60,632 nucleotides of DNA, from positions 1 to 60,632 of the forward strand of contig SMXG01000048.1 in assembly GCA_004356775.1 (NCBI GenBank), given 5' to 3'. A program made the position numbers and the translations under genes. The notes under the pieces were generated by a model. It searched no databases. It had not been told where the DNA came from and saw nothing but the letters and a program-made list of their open reading frames with translations. The DNA comes from Betaproteobacteria bacterium. GTDB lineage: Bacteria; Pseudomonadota; Gammaproteobacteria; Burkholderiales; Nitrosomonadaceae. Below, piece by piece: positions 1-8,758 of the stretch. The stretch's first letter is position 1. Each line of letters opens with the position of its first letter.

Positions 1-1
1 C

Positions 2-970
2 GCCACCGTAAGCTACCAGGGTACGCTTAACTTTAACGGCGTGGATACCTTAACGATGGTCTCGATCGATAGTGCGGGCGTGCCACTATCGGATACCGAT
101 GCGGTGACAATTAACGTGACCGCAGTCAACGATGCCCCAGTCGAACAACGTCGTTTCTTCGAACCACGTATGTTCTTGAATACCGATTCAATTAATACGG
201 CTATATTTAGATGGCTAGTCGCTAACGAGCCGACGTCACCTGTTTTGACCGCTATCCATAACCTTCGCAACCAGACTATCCTAAATTCAGGGCTAGGTGT
301 ATTTCAAACGGATAGTGTTACTAGGGCTGAGCTGATTGCTGGAAAGGGTTCTGATATAAAAGTTGAGTCTGGTTCAAACAGTGAAAATGCTATTACTAGG
401 CTAATTGAGCGTAATAGTAACCCATTAGGTATCGGTATAAACCAGTCTCATTCCGATACCCCAACCTATGTGCAAAATGCTGTGAGGCATTTAGATTTAA
501 AGACATCTTCAGCATCAGTGCAACAAGTGGTTAAGGAATCGCAGCTAGAGTCGGTGGTACGTGGAATACGTGTGGACTCTGCTGACAATACCGCGATTCC
601 AGTAGTAACCAACATAATTGATCCATTCGCACCATTTATTCCATTTGCAACTGATAAAGGATTGGCTGATTCTGAGCAACAAGTAAGTGGAGAAGATACC
701 CAAAATGAATCCACTATAAAACCAATTGCTACTGAGAAACCAGTGAGTGAGACCGATGCTCAAAGTGAAAATCCTCAGTTGACTACAGACGAGTCTCAGA
801 CTAAGAGGAGTCATATTGTAGACCCGGAACCAATCACTAATTTGAATCAAAAAGATGACACAGAAAAAAATCTAGGTGAGAAAGTGGCTGCCAAAAGCTT
901 TAGTAGCCAGATACAACGTATGGTTACCAATACGCGCGCACCTTCAAGTGGTACGCCAAATGGTGAATAG
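2..970 (+). CDS. Giant cadherin/VCBS-repeat surface protein, C-terminal part (partial)
   Basis: The reading frame is open from the left edge, so only the last ~322 residues are seen. The first ~45 residues are the end of a cadherin/VCBS-like beta-sandwich repeat, closing with the hallmark DTDAVTINVTAVNDAP motif. After it comes a ~270-residue tail rich in Ser, Thr, Glu, Asn and Gln, with no repeat, no Cys, no membrane segment and no GGxGxDxxx RTX nonapeptides. Proteins with such repeats are usually very large, secreted or cell-surface adhesins; that this one is exported by the genes just downstream is inferred from position. The next gene most likely starts inside its last codons (ATG at 960), which suggests one operon. 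The N-terminus and total length cannot be judged from this window. Confidence 0.75.
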   Translation, partial: ATVSYQGTLNFNGVDTLTMVSIDSAGVPLSDTDAVTINVTAVNDAPVEQRRFFEPRMFLNTDSINTAIFRWLVANEPTSPVLTAIHNLRNQTILNSGLGVFQTDSVTRAELIAGKGSDIKVESGSNSENAITRLIERNSNPLGIGINQSHSDTPTYVQNAVRHLDLKTSSASVQQVVKESQLESVVRGIRVDSADNTAIPVVTNIIDPFAPFIPFATDKGLADSEQQVSGEDTQNESTIKPIATEKPVSETDAQSENPQLTTDESQTKRSHIVDPEPITNLNQKDDTEKNLGEKVAAKSFSSQIQRMVTNTRAPSSGTPNGE

Positions 971-2912
971 AGGGACGGACGCTTGGCATTCTATTAATTC
1001 AAATTCTAAAAGAGATGACGTATTGAATGATTTGGTTACAAGGAAAGCTCCTAAGAAGGTTCTTGTTGGAATTGGTTTAGTGTTGCCGCTACTACTATTT
1101 TCAGGGTGCGCTATTATACCTAAGCCAATTACTCAAGATGAGGTAAGGAACCGGATCGCTGAAGATACCGCAGGCATGTATCTAAACCAAGAGCCCATTA
1201 ATGGGCCAGTTTCGGTTGAGGAGGCCATAGCACGCACACTAAAGTATAACCTTGATTACCGATTGAAGCAGATGGAATCTGCGCTTGAATTAGGCCTCAC
1301 GGGATTTGCCAGCTATGACATGCTACCTAGGCTACTTACCTCAGCAGGTTATCGTTCGCGTCTTAACGAACCGGGTGGTACATCTATAGGTATTATAGAT
1401 AATCAGATTTCATTGCGGCCATCTAGAGCAACACAAAAAAATCATGCACAAGCGGCTGCCGAGTTTTCCTGGAACTTGCTCGACTTTGGTGTTTCCTATT
1501 ATCGAGCACGTCAGCAAGCAAATAAATTCCTAATTGCCGAAGAGCGACGTCGTAAAGTTGTTCAAAACATGGTGCAAGATGTGCGCACTTCCTTCTGGCG
1601 TGCATTGGGTGCGCAGCGGCTCGCTAAGCAAACAAAGGAGATTCTTAACCAGGCCAATCTAGCTTTAGCTCGTTCACGTGAAGCTGAAGTGCAGCGTCTT
1701 ATTCCACCAGCACTCGCTCTAAACTATCAACGAGCTCTATTGGATGCAATCTCTTTGTTAAACTTGCGTAGACAAGATTTGGAGATTGCCAAGCGAGAGC
1801 TGGCTGCTCTAATGAATGTTGAACCAGGAGTAGATTTCATTTTGGAAGAAGCGGACGAAGCTAAACTACCTGCACCGCCAACTGATATCCGTAAGCTGGA
1901 AGAGTTGGCATTACTACAGCGCTCAGAGTTGCGTGAAGAGGACTCCAGGAAGCGTATTACCGCAGATGAAACACGCAAACAATTGCTTAGTATGTTGCCA
2001 TCCGTAAGCTTTGACTATGGGTTTAATTTTGATTCCAATAATCTTCTTTATAACAATAGTTGGTTCCAAGGTGGTGTTCGAATATCCTGGAATTTGATGC
2101 GCATTGCAGCCATTCCTTCGCTCCTTAAAGCACAAGAGGGACAAGTCGAAGTCGATCGTTCAAGAAGGATGGCATTGTCCATGGCGATTATGACACAATT
2201 GCGTGTAGGTGCAGAGCGATATCGTTTAGCAATAATAGATTTCAAACTGGCAGATATCGGTTTTCAAGTAGATCAGCGTTTAGCTGCCAATATGCGCGCC
2301 TCTGTTACAGCCAAACTGAATAGTGAATTAGAAGCAATCAGAATCAATGCACGCGCAGTATTGGGTGCCTACCAGCGAGCTAATGCCTACGCTAATGCAC
2401 AGATTGCCTTTGGGCGTCTCTACAATACACTGGGCTTTGATCCACTACCCGATAATTTTGATGATGATACTCTGGAAAAATTAACTGAGCGTATTCGTGA
2501 GCACCTTCAAACAACCGAAGAAGATACGCTTAGAATGACATCTAATTTATTTGGCCATTTACCAACACTTTCGATCACATTTGTAGGGGTTGAGGATCCG
2601 GTCTTGCAAGTTCGCATGAAAGCACAAGTGGCTGCATTATTAGCACGTCATCAGATTGATTTGGATGCAGAGAATGGTGTTCCCCTCATACTCACAATGC
2701 AACGTATCCCGAGTGACGAGATCGAGACGACTATCTGGACTCTAGAACTAGAAGGCGGTAGCGATACGAACAAAAAACCAGCAAAATTCGTAACTACATT
2801 ACCAAGTAACTCGCGTGCCTCAGCATATGAAAGCGCATTAATTGCGGCAGTAACTTCTGTGCTCCCTGAGCTCCGCTCATGGCTGGCAGAGTTAGCAAAG
2901 GAGGATAAATGA
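960..2912 (+). CDS. TolC-family outer membrane channel lipoprotein with C-terminal extension
   Basis: The product is a TolC/OEP-type outer membrane channel of about 650 residues. It has a hydrophobic stretch ending in a lipobox (LLLFSGC, Cys about residue 50) and then two long helical repeats typical of the family, for example the segment around RTSFWRALGAQRLAKQTKEI. The family runs to about residue 500; a further ~150 residues follow that do not look like TolC helices. The start is uncertain. ATG 960 overlaps the previous gene by 11 bases and gives an unusually long region before the signal; TTG 1023 would give a normal lipoprotein signal. The open frame runs back to about 876, but that part lies inside the previous gene. 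The stop shares ATGA with the next gene, so translation is probably coupled. It would form the outer membrane exit for the adaptors encoded downstream. Confidence 0.8.
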   Translation: MVNRGTDAWHSINSNSKRDDVLNDLVTRKAPKKVLVGIGLVLPLLLFSGCAIIPKPITQDEVRNRIAEDTAGMYLNQEPINGPVSVEEAIARTLKYNLDYRLKQMESALELGLTGFASYDMLPRLLTSAGYRSRLNEPGGTSIGIIDNQISLRPSRATQKNHAQAAAEFSWNLLDFGVSYYRARQQANKFLIAEERRRKVVQNMVQDVRTSFWRALGAQRLAKQTKEILNQANLALARSREAEVQRLIPPALALNYQRALLDAISLLNLRRQDLEIAKRELAALMNVEPGVDFILEEADEAKLPAPPTDIRKLEELALLQRSELREEDSRKRITADETRKQLLSMLPSVSFDYGFNFDSNNLLYNNSWFQGGVRISWNLMRIAAIPSLLKAQEGQVEVDRSRRMALSMAIMTQLRVGAERYRLAIIDFKLADIGFQVDQRLAANMRASVTAKLNSELEAIRINARAVLGAYQRANAYANAQIAFGRLYNTLGFDPLPDNFDDDTLEKLTERIREHLQTTEEDTLRMTSNLFGHLPTLSITFVGVEDPVLQVRMKAQVAALLARHQIDLDAENGVPLILTMQRIPSDEIETTIWTLELEGGSDTNKKPAKFVTTLPSNSRASAYESALIAAVTSVLPELRSWLAELAKEDK

Positions 2913-3883
2913 TATATTGGCTTACTGGTAGCTTGGTAGTCCTGGCTCTAGTGACCTTTTTGTTTAAGCCTGAATCTACTCAATCCACTGATGTGGATGT
3001 AAAAAAGGTTGTCAACAGCAAAAAGGTTATCACTACAAGTGATACTAATAATCTAGCTCCATCACTTAATGCATCTTCGGAAAAAAGACAGGCTGGTGGA
3101 GGCCTTAAAACTACAGATTCTGACACTATAAATGTGGGAACTCTAGTTGATTCTAAATTTGTTGGAGATAGTATTTACGGAAATCGAGCAAAAAAAACGA
3201 GCGCTGTTGGAACTGAAACAGTGCGAGTTTTACTTATACCTGACCAAGAGACAACTGTTTCTCGGTCAGGCTCCAGCCTGGCGGCTGCACGAATCAACAA
3301 ATTGAATGTAACCCTAGGCAGCACGTTTAGTGCTGGTAAAACACTAATCACCTTTAATTGTAATGTGCCACGGGCACGACTGGATATGGTTGAAGCGGAA
3401 TTGTCAGGTGCTATAGAGACGCACACAGCTAAGCTGAGAATGCAGGGTTTGGAACAGGCGGGTGATGTCGAGGTCGCTTTGGCAGCAAGTGTTGTAGCTA
3501 AAGCTCGTGCAGAGGTTAAATTAGGAGAATTACAAATAAGCTATTGTTCGATCACAGCGCCTTGGGATGGTCGTGTTGCAAAAGTTTACGTACGTAACCA
3601 TATGACCGTTACACCTGGGCAGCCGATGCTTGATTTGGTAAAGTCTGGCCCGTTAAGACTGAGGGCAAATATGCCGTCCAGGTTACTGAGTCAACTTAAG
3701 GTTGGCTCGGAGTTTGAAGTAACAATCGATGAGACTGGGGAAACATACCAAGCAATTGTGATAGCCATCAACAGTCGTGTTGATGCTGTAAGTCAGACAG
3801 TTGAGATTGAAGGTTTGATGACCCAAAGTTTTCATGGACTACTCGCAGGAATGAGTGGTACAGCAATAATGCCTGAAATGTAG
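2909..3883 (+). CDS. RND/HlyD-type periplasmic adaptor (membrane fusion) protein
   Basis: This 324-residue protein starts with one membrane segment (residues 2-20), followed by a ~70-residue polar linker. The rest resembles RND efflux adaptors: a split lipoyl-like half (GSTFSAGKTLITFNC), a short helical hairpin, the second lipoyl half (ITAPWDGRVAKVYV), and a beta-barrel region ending in a GLLAGMSGTAIMP motif. Its ATG overlaps the TGA of the TolC gene (ATGA). Adaptors of this family bridge an inner membrane pump and a TolC-like channel, but no pump gene follows, so its partner is unknown. The hairpin is short, so it may not reach the channel alone. Confidence 0.78.
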   Translation: MIYWLTGSLVVLALVTFLFKPESTQSTDVDVKKVVNSKKVITTSDTNNLAPSLNASSEKRQAGGGLKTTDSDTINVGTLVDSKFVGDSIYGNRAKKTSAVGTETVRVLLIPDQETTVSRSGSSLAAARINKLNVTLGSTFSAGKTLITFNCNVPRARLDMVEAELSGAIETHTAKLRMQGLEQAGDVEVALAASVVAKARAEVKLGELQISYCSITAPWDGRVAKVYVRNHMTVTPGQPMLDLVKSGPLRLRANMPSRLLSQLKVGSEFEVTIDETGETYQAIVIAINSRVDAVSQTVEIEGLMTQSFHGLLAGMSGTAIMPEM

Positions 3884-3933
3884 TAACTTGATGGCCACCT
3901 CAATTCACTTCATAGTGATATTTATACTGCACG

Positions 3934-5292
3934 ATGAGTAATATCAACGAAACTACTAAGCAGCCTTCATTAGATGCACTTCTCAACTTAGATTTACGTT
4001 CTGTAAAAGCTGTCAATCCGGCAGATCTGGCTTTCATTATAGTTAATGAAACAATAACCTTGGTGTCGTATCGGCAGGCAGCGTTCTTTACAATATCAGC
4101 TGATGGAAAGTTTGAGTTTACCACCGCATCAGGTTTGGTGAGCGTGGCAGAAGATTCTCCCTACGCTATATGGATTAGCAGTTTCGTTAAAACTTTCCCA
4201 AGAATACTTCCAAAAGAAGCTGGTTGTCATAAGCTTGATTTTTCAGAAGTACCAGAAGAATTTAAAGATGGTTGGGAGGAGTGGTTGCCCGAGCATTTAC
4301 TTATAGCACAGTTGTTTGACCAAACTGGCACGCAACTAGGGATGGTGATGTATGCCAGAGAAGAGCCGTGGCTTCCCGATGAACTTGAGAAGTTGGAACG
4401 CATACATCAAATCTATGGATCTTGTCTTGGGTTTTTAAGCAAAGTAAAGATTGATTTTATTACAAGAATACGTGGATGGATGCGTAAGGCAGTAAGTTAC
4501 TGGGTAGTGATTGCTATTTTTGTAGGTTTGTCTATCCCTATTCGTTTGTCTGTTTTAGCCCCAGGTGAGGTTGTCGCTTTAAATTCATTTGCTGTTGCGG
4601 CCCCACATGACGGTGTAATCAGTGCAGTTCATGTGCAACCAAACTCAGTAGTTAAAGTTGGAGATTTATTGTTCTCATTAGATAACACCACTGTAACTAG
4701 CAGGTTGGATATAGCAGAAAAGGCATTGTCAATTGCGCGCACGGATGCTTTAAGTGCGCAACAGCGAGCGTTTAACGATCTAAAAAGTAAAGGTGAGATT
4801 GCCTCCGCGATAGGTCGTGTTCGCGAGAAAGAGTCTGAGCTAGCATTAGTAAAAGCTTTAATGGCGCGAATAGAAGTGAGAGCTGAGCGTGATGGTATCG
4901 CGATCTTTGGTGATCCAAATGATTGGATAGGAAAGCCTGTGCAAACTGGTGAACGCGTGATGCAACTGGCGAATCCGCGTGACGCAGGTATACTGGTATG
5001 GCTACCAGTACACGAAGCATTGAACTTAGATATCGGCGCACCGATGCGCTTATTCTTGCATATTGATCCACTTAATCCATTGTCTGCATTATTATTGCAA
5101 ACCAGTTTTCGTCCTGTGTTGAGTCCAGAAGGTGTATCTGCGTATCGAATAAAAGGGGAATTTGAGAAAGACGTGGAGAAGCCGCGTATCGGCCTGCGAG
5201 GCACTGTACGTATCTCTGGAAAGTGGGCTACTTTGGGGTATTATTTTTTTCGAAGACCAATAACTGCAATACGTGAATGGACTGGCTTATGA
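3934..5292 (+). CDS. HlyD-like adaptor with cytosolic GAF-like N-terminal domain
   Basis: The 452-residue product has an unusual layout. Residues 1-185 contain no signal and look like a soluble, cytosolic domain with a GAF-like pattern (hydrophobic strands around 35-55 and a helix at 148-165). One membrane segment lies at about 189-206. The periplasmic part follows: a lipoyl half-motif (APHDGVISAVHVQPNSVVKVGD), a short coiled hairpin at about 255-305, the second lipoyl half (RAERDGIAIFGD) and a beta-barrel. Ordinary HlyD proteins have only a short cytosolic tail, so the head may sense something or bind a partner. The GAF call is from pattern only. It follows the previous gene by 50 bases and overlaps the next. 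No clear ribosome binding site precedes ATG 3934. Confidence 0.7.
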   Translation: MSNINETTKQPSLDALLNLDLRSVKAVNPADLAFIIVNETITLVSYRQAAFFTISADGKFEFTTASGLVSVAEDSPYAIWISSFVKTFPRILPKEAGCHKLDFSEVPEEFKDGWEEWLPEHLLIAQLFDQTGTQLGMVMYAREEPWLPDELEKLERIHQIYGSCLGFLSKVKIDFITRIRGWMRKAVSYWVVIAIFVGLSIPIRLSVLAPGEVVALNSFAVAAPHDGVISAVHVQPNSVVKVGDLLFSLDNTTVTSRLDIAEKALSIARTDALSAQQRAFNDLKSKGEIASAIGRVREKESELALVKALMARIEVRAERDGIAIFGDPNDWIGKPVQTGERVMQLANPRDAGILVWLPVHEALNLDIGAPMRLFLHIDPLNPLSALLLQTSFRPVLSPEGVSAYRIKGEFEKDVEKPRIGLRGTVRISGKWATLGYYFFRRPITAIREWTGL

Positions 5293-7409
5293 GTTCATCC
5301 ATGCATCCGGAGTCGAATAGACAAATTTTTCTTCCCCCACTGCGTGAGGAGCTTAAATTGCTTCCCGCAGCACCAAATAAAGATGGATCGTTAGCCTGGA
5401 TGGTGCAAGATCCCATTAATAATAGTTTCTTTCGTATTGGGTGGCTTGATTTTGAGATGTTATTGCGCTGGACTTACGGCTCGCCAGAGAAAATTGTGGA
5501 TTCGGTTAATAACGAAACCACATTAGATATTGAGGTCACAGATGTCAATGATTTAAAGCTTTTCTTGGAGCAAAATAGTTTGCTCCAAGCGAGCAGTCAG
5601 GAAGCTGTTGATCAGCTTAGGCAGCGTGCTAAAGAACTGAATAAAGGTTTTCTCAATTGGATACTGCACCACTATCTTTTTTTTCGCATTCCTCTCTTTC
5701 GTCCGCAAGTTTGGTTAGCAAGCCTAATGCCCTGGGTTGGTTGGATATTCACTCGTACTACTTTCATTGTTGTTACCTCTCTTACCCTGATCGGAATTTT
5801 TCTAGTTATACGGCAATGGGAAACGTTCTCTAGTACTTTTGTTGATCAGCTTACTTGGTCAGGTTTGCTAGGGTATACAGTAGCACTAGTTTTTGCGAAA
5901 ACTCTGCATGAAATGGGGCATGCACTAACTGCGACTCGTTATGGAGTAAGAGTAGCGCACATGGGTGTGGCATTGTTAGTAATGTTACCTATGATGTATA
6001 CCGATACCAGTGAAAGCTGGAAACTAAGTAACCCACGACAGCGTTTGGCAGTTGCAAGCGCCGGAATTATCACAGAGCTAGCTTTAGCAGGTTTGGCCAC
6101 ATTGGCGTGGAGTCTGTCACCAGATGGGTCCATCAAAAGTGCATTATTTTTTCTGGCAACGACAAGTTGGTTGCTTACGTTATTAGTGAATGTAAGCCCA
6201 TTTTTGCGCTTTGATGGCTACTTTATCCTGATGGATGCAATAGACTTCCCAAATTTGCACCAGAGATCTGGTGCATTTGCTCGCATTTGGCTTAGACGTG
6301 TTTTGCTTGGTTTTAATGATTCCTGGCCTGAAGATATTCAGGGTAATGGCAAGACCTTTTTAATTGTATTTGCATTCATGACGTGGTTGTACCGACTGGT
6401 AGTATTTCTTGGCCTTGCAGTATTGGTTTATTACATTTTCTTTAAGGTTTTGGGTATTATTCTCATGGTGGTGGAGCTGGTTTGGTTTATTTGGCGACCT
6501 ATACGGTCCGAACTAAGTATATGGCGTGAAAGAAAGTCGGAAATTAAAACTAGTCGTGTGTGGATGGCCTATGTGCTACTTGGGATTATTCTGGTGGTGG
6601 TGCTTGTACCATGGCATACGGCAATTAGTGGGCCGGGCTGGGTGCATCCAGAGCGTTTTCATGTACTGTATTCGCCTTTACCCGGTCGACTAGTTAGATT
6701 GCCAGAAAGTCACAATGTAACTAGTGGACAACCATTGTTTATCCTAGAGTCTCCAGACTTGCAGTTGTCTGCAGCGCGAGCAAGGTGGCTCGCTCAAGCT
6801 CGTGCTAACGAATTGGTTGGTTTAATGGGAATACCAGGCGGCGAGGCGCGCAGAGAGCAAGTTCGAGCGCAGCAAGAAAAATATATTGCTGAAGAAAAAC
6901 TTTTTCTGGACGAGCAGTCGCGATTAAAAATATTAGCACCATTTTCTGGGACGATTGTAGATTTGGACTATGAACTTGCACCCGGTGTGTGGATTAAACC
7001 TAGTCAACCTTTGGCTACTTTAGTAGATTATTCGCAATGGGTGGTTGACGCGTACATTAACGAGGAGGATATTTATCGAGTAAGTGTAGGTGACAAAGCA
7101 CAGGTATACAGGCCTCTAAGGCTGGGTGTGCTTCAAGGACAAGTCATTGAGATTGACACTACCCGGACGACAGTACTTCCGCATTACAGTTTAAATGCAA
7201 AGTCAGGAGGTGACATTGTTACTCTGGATAATGAGAAAAATGTCCCTCGACATGCAATATATCGCGTACGTGTGAAGTTAGACAGGCCTCCACCTGAGAG
7301 CCACCAAATGAAAACTGGAAATGTAGTAATTAGTGGTGAGGCTAAAGCATGGCTACCAACCGTCCTTAAGCGAATTGGTGCTGTAGTAGTTCGAGAGAGT
7401 GGCTTCTAG
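5289..7409 (+). CDS. M50 site-2-type metalloprotease fused to HlyD-like region, PqqD-like N-terminus
   Basis: The product is a ~706-residue multi-domain membrane protein. Residues ~10-115 are soluble and resemble a PqqD/RiPP-recognition winged helix (PPLREELKLLP, then FFRIGWLDFEMLLRW). The middle is a polytopic M50 zinc protease: HEMGH at about 207-211 is the zinc and catalytic motif, and VNVSPFLRFDGYF at about 300-312 supplies the family's third zinc ligand (FDG). From about 455 on, after a last membrane segment, comes a periplasmic HlyD-like part with both lipoyl halves (YSPLPGRLVRLPESHNV and LAPFSGTIVDLDYE). Start ATG 5289 shares ATGA with the previous stop; ATG 5277 is the alternative. 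The combination suggests a membrane protease built into an export complex; the substrate is unknown. Confidence 0.75.
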   Translation: MSSSMHPESNRQIFLPPLREELKLLPAAPNKDGSLAWMVQDPINNSFFRIGWLDFEMLLRWTYGSPEKIVDSVNNETTLDIEVTDVNDLKLFLEQNSLLQASSQEAVDQLRQRAKELNKGFLNWILHHYLFFRIPLFRPQVWLASLMPWVGWIFTRTTFIVVTSLTLIGIFLVIRQWETFSSTFVDQLTWSGLLGYTVALVFAKTLHEMGHALTATRYGVRVAHMGVALLVMLPMMYTDTSESWKLSNPRQRLAVASAGIITELALAGLATLAWSLSPDGSIKSALFFLATTSWLLTLLVNVSPFLRFDGYFILMDAIDFPNLHQRSGAFARIWLRRVLLGFNDSWPEDIQGNGKTFLIVFAFMTWLYRLVVFLGLAVLVYYIFFKVLGIILMVVELVWFIWRPIRSELSIWRERKSEIKTSRVWMAYVLLGIILVVVLVPWHTAISGPGWVHPERFHVLYSPLPGRLVRLPESHNVTSGQPLFILESPDLQLSAARARWLAQARANELVGLMGIPGGEARREQVRAQQEKYIAEEKLFLDEQSRLKILAPFSGTIVDLDYELAPGVWIKPSQPLATLVDYSQWVVDAYINEEDIYRVSVGDKAQVYRPLRLGVLQGQVIEIDTTRTTVLPHYSLNAKSGGDIVTLDNEKNVPRHAIYRVRVKLDRPPPESHQMKTGNVVISGEAKAWLPTVLKRIGAVVVRESGF

Positions 7410-7632
7410 TTTGTTTATCATGATAGCGTTGGGTTTAGTCTTCAACATAACAAGCTTGGATCTCTACTATGTTTTGATAGAAGTACCACACAGAGGCAGT
7501 TATGATTTTGGTCAGAGACTGTGGTAGGTTGACCCTACGTACTGTCGAGTATAAAGTTAGTCATGGGGCGACGAAATTCCCATCCTTGCCTTGTGTTTTT
7601 TGTAAATTCCAGAGGCTAAGGTTTAAATTATC

Positions 7633-8661
7633 ATGAAATCATTAGTTACTGGTGCAAATGGTTTTGTCGGTTCAGCGGTCACACGTTGTTTGTTGGCTGC
7701 TGGTCACGAAGTACGGTGTCTAATCAGACCGGAAAGTGACCGGCGTAACCTTGATGGGTTGCCCGTTGAAATTTCAGAAGGTGATTTACGTGATATCGCA
7801 TCATTGAAGCGTGCAATCTCCAATTGTGAAAATTTGTTTCACCTTGCTGCAGATTATCGTCTTTGGGTGCCGAATCCGGAGACCATGTATGATATTAATG
7901 TCAAAGGGACTCAGGCACTGATACTTGCTGCGGCCGAAGCTGGCATGAGTCGTATTATATATACCAGCAGTGTAGCTACTTTGGGATTAAATTATGATGG
8001 TAACCCAGCAAATGAAGAGACCCCCTCCAGCCTTGACGCAATGATTGGGCACTATAAGCGTTCAAAATTCATCGCAGAACAGGTAGTCCGGCATCTCACC
8101 AACAAACATAAGCTACCTTTAGTTATTGTCAATCCTTCTACTCCCATAGGGCCACGTGATATCAAGCCAACGCCTACAGGGCGAATAGTGGTTGATACGC
8201 TTCGTGGCCGGATGCCAGCTTACATGAATACTGGCCTGAACATTGCGCATGTCGATGATATTGCACAGGGCCACCTGCTGGCATATATGCATGGGAGACC
8301 AGGAGAGCGTTATATTCTGGGAGGCGAGAACATGAATTTATTGCAAATTTTGCAGACAATAGACGAGATTGTCGTAAAAAAGATAAAACGAATAAATATT
8401 CCAGTGACGTTGATTTTCCCCATAGCTTGGATAATGGAGAAGATTGCGATTATTACGAATGTTGAACCCCGTGTGTCAATAGACAGTATTCGTATGGCGC
8501 AGAAAAAGATGTTTTTCTCTAGTGAAAAAGCTATACGTGAGCTAGGCTACCAATATCGATCTTCAACAGAGGCGATTAAAGATGCGATAACTTGGTTCCA
8601 GAATAATGGTTACTGCGGTAGATATATAAATTCACCCGCTAGAAAAAATTCCCTAGTGTAA
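7633..8661 (+). CDS. hpnA: Hopanoid-associated sugar epimerase (NAD-dependent, SDR family)
   Basis: This is a 342-residue extended short-chain dehydrogenase. It shows the Rossmann nucleotide motif TGANGFVG (6-13), the active-site Tyr-x-x-x-Lys (Y141, K145 in HYKRSK) and the Ser region TSSVATLG (111-118). The HLAADYRLW segment near residue 70-78 and the overall length match HpnA, found in many hopanoid producers and thought to act in building or modifying the hopanoid side chain. No other hopanoid genes lie here, so the role rests on family resemblance alone. The gene stands alone between the secretion module and the convergent copper operon. A weak AAGG lies 12 bases before ATG. Confidence 0.82.
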   Translation: MKSLVTGANGFVGSAVTRCLLAAGHEVRCLIRPESDRRNLDGLPVEISEGDLRDIASLKRAISNCENLFHLAADYRLWVPNPETMYDINVKGTQALILAAAEAGMSRIIYTSSVATLGLNYDGNPANEETPSSLDAMIGHYKRSKFIAEQVVRHLTNKHKLPLVIVNPSTPIGPRDIKPTPTGRIVVDTLRGRMPAYMNTGLNIAHVDDIAQGHLLAYMHGRPGERYILGGENMNLLQILQTIDEIVVKKIKRINIPVTLIFPIAWIMEKIAIITNVEPRVSIDSIRMAQKKMFFSSEKAIRELGYQYRSSTEAIKDAITWFQNNGYCGRYINSPARKNSLV

Positions 8662-8735
8662 ATCTTACCTACCAAAATCCAGAATGCATATTTTATTATT
8701 GGGTCAGCGCAACAAGGGTTCATTCTGTGAAAGTG

Positions 8736-8758
8736 TTTGCACACTGCTATCGTGCAAA
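8736..8758 (+). terminator. Possible weak terminator hairpin between hpnA and csoR
   Basis: TTTGCAC (8736-8742) and GTGCAAA (8752-8758) form a 7-bp stem with a 9-base loop, followed on the + strand by TTTTCG. It could end hpnA transcripts, but it overlaps the last codons of csoR, and the stem is short. Confidence 0.3.

Noticed and set aside
545-850. 101-codon antisense frame in the surface protein tail
   Set aside because: Shadow of the low-complexity region; no start signals or domain pattern.
4629-5204. 191-codon antisense frame in the HlyD-like adaptor gene
   Set aside because: It lies wholly opposite a well-supported gene, and its composition (rich in Ser, Arg, Asn) is that of a mirror frame.
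7410-7632. Short inverted repeat (GTAGG/CCTAC) upstream of hpnA
   Set aside because: Only a 5-bp stem, no T-run and no match to a known riboswitch or operator.
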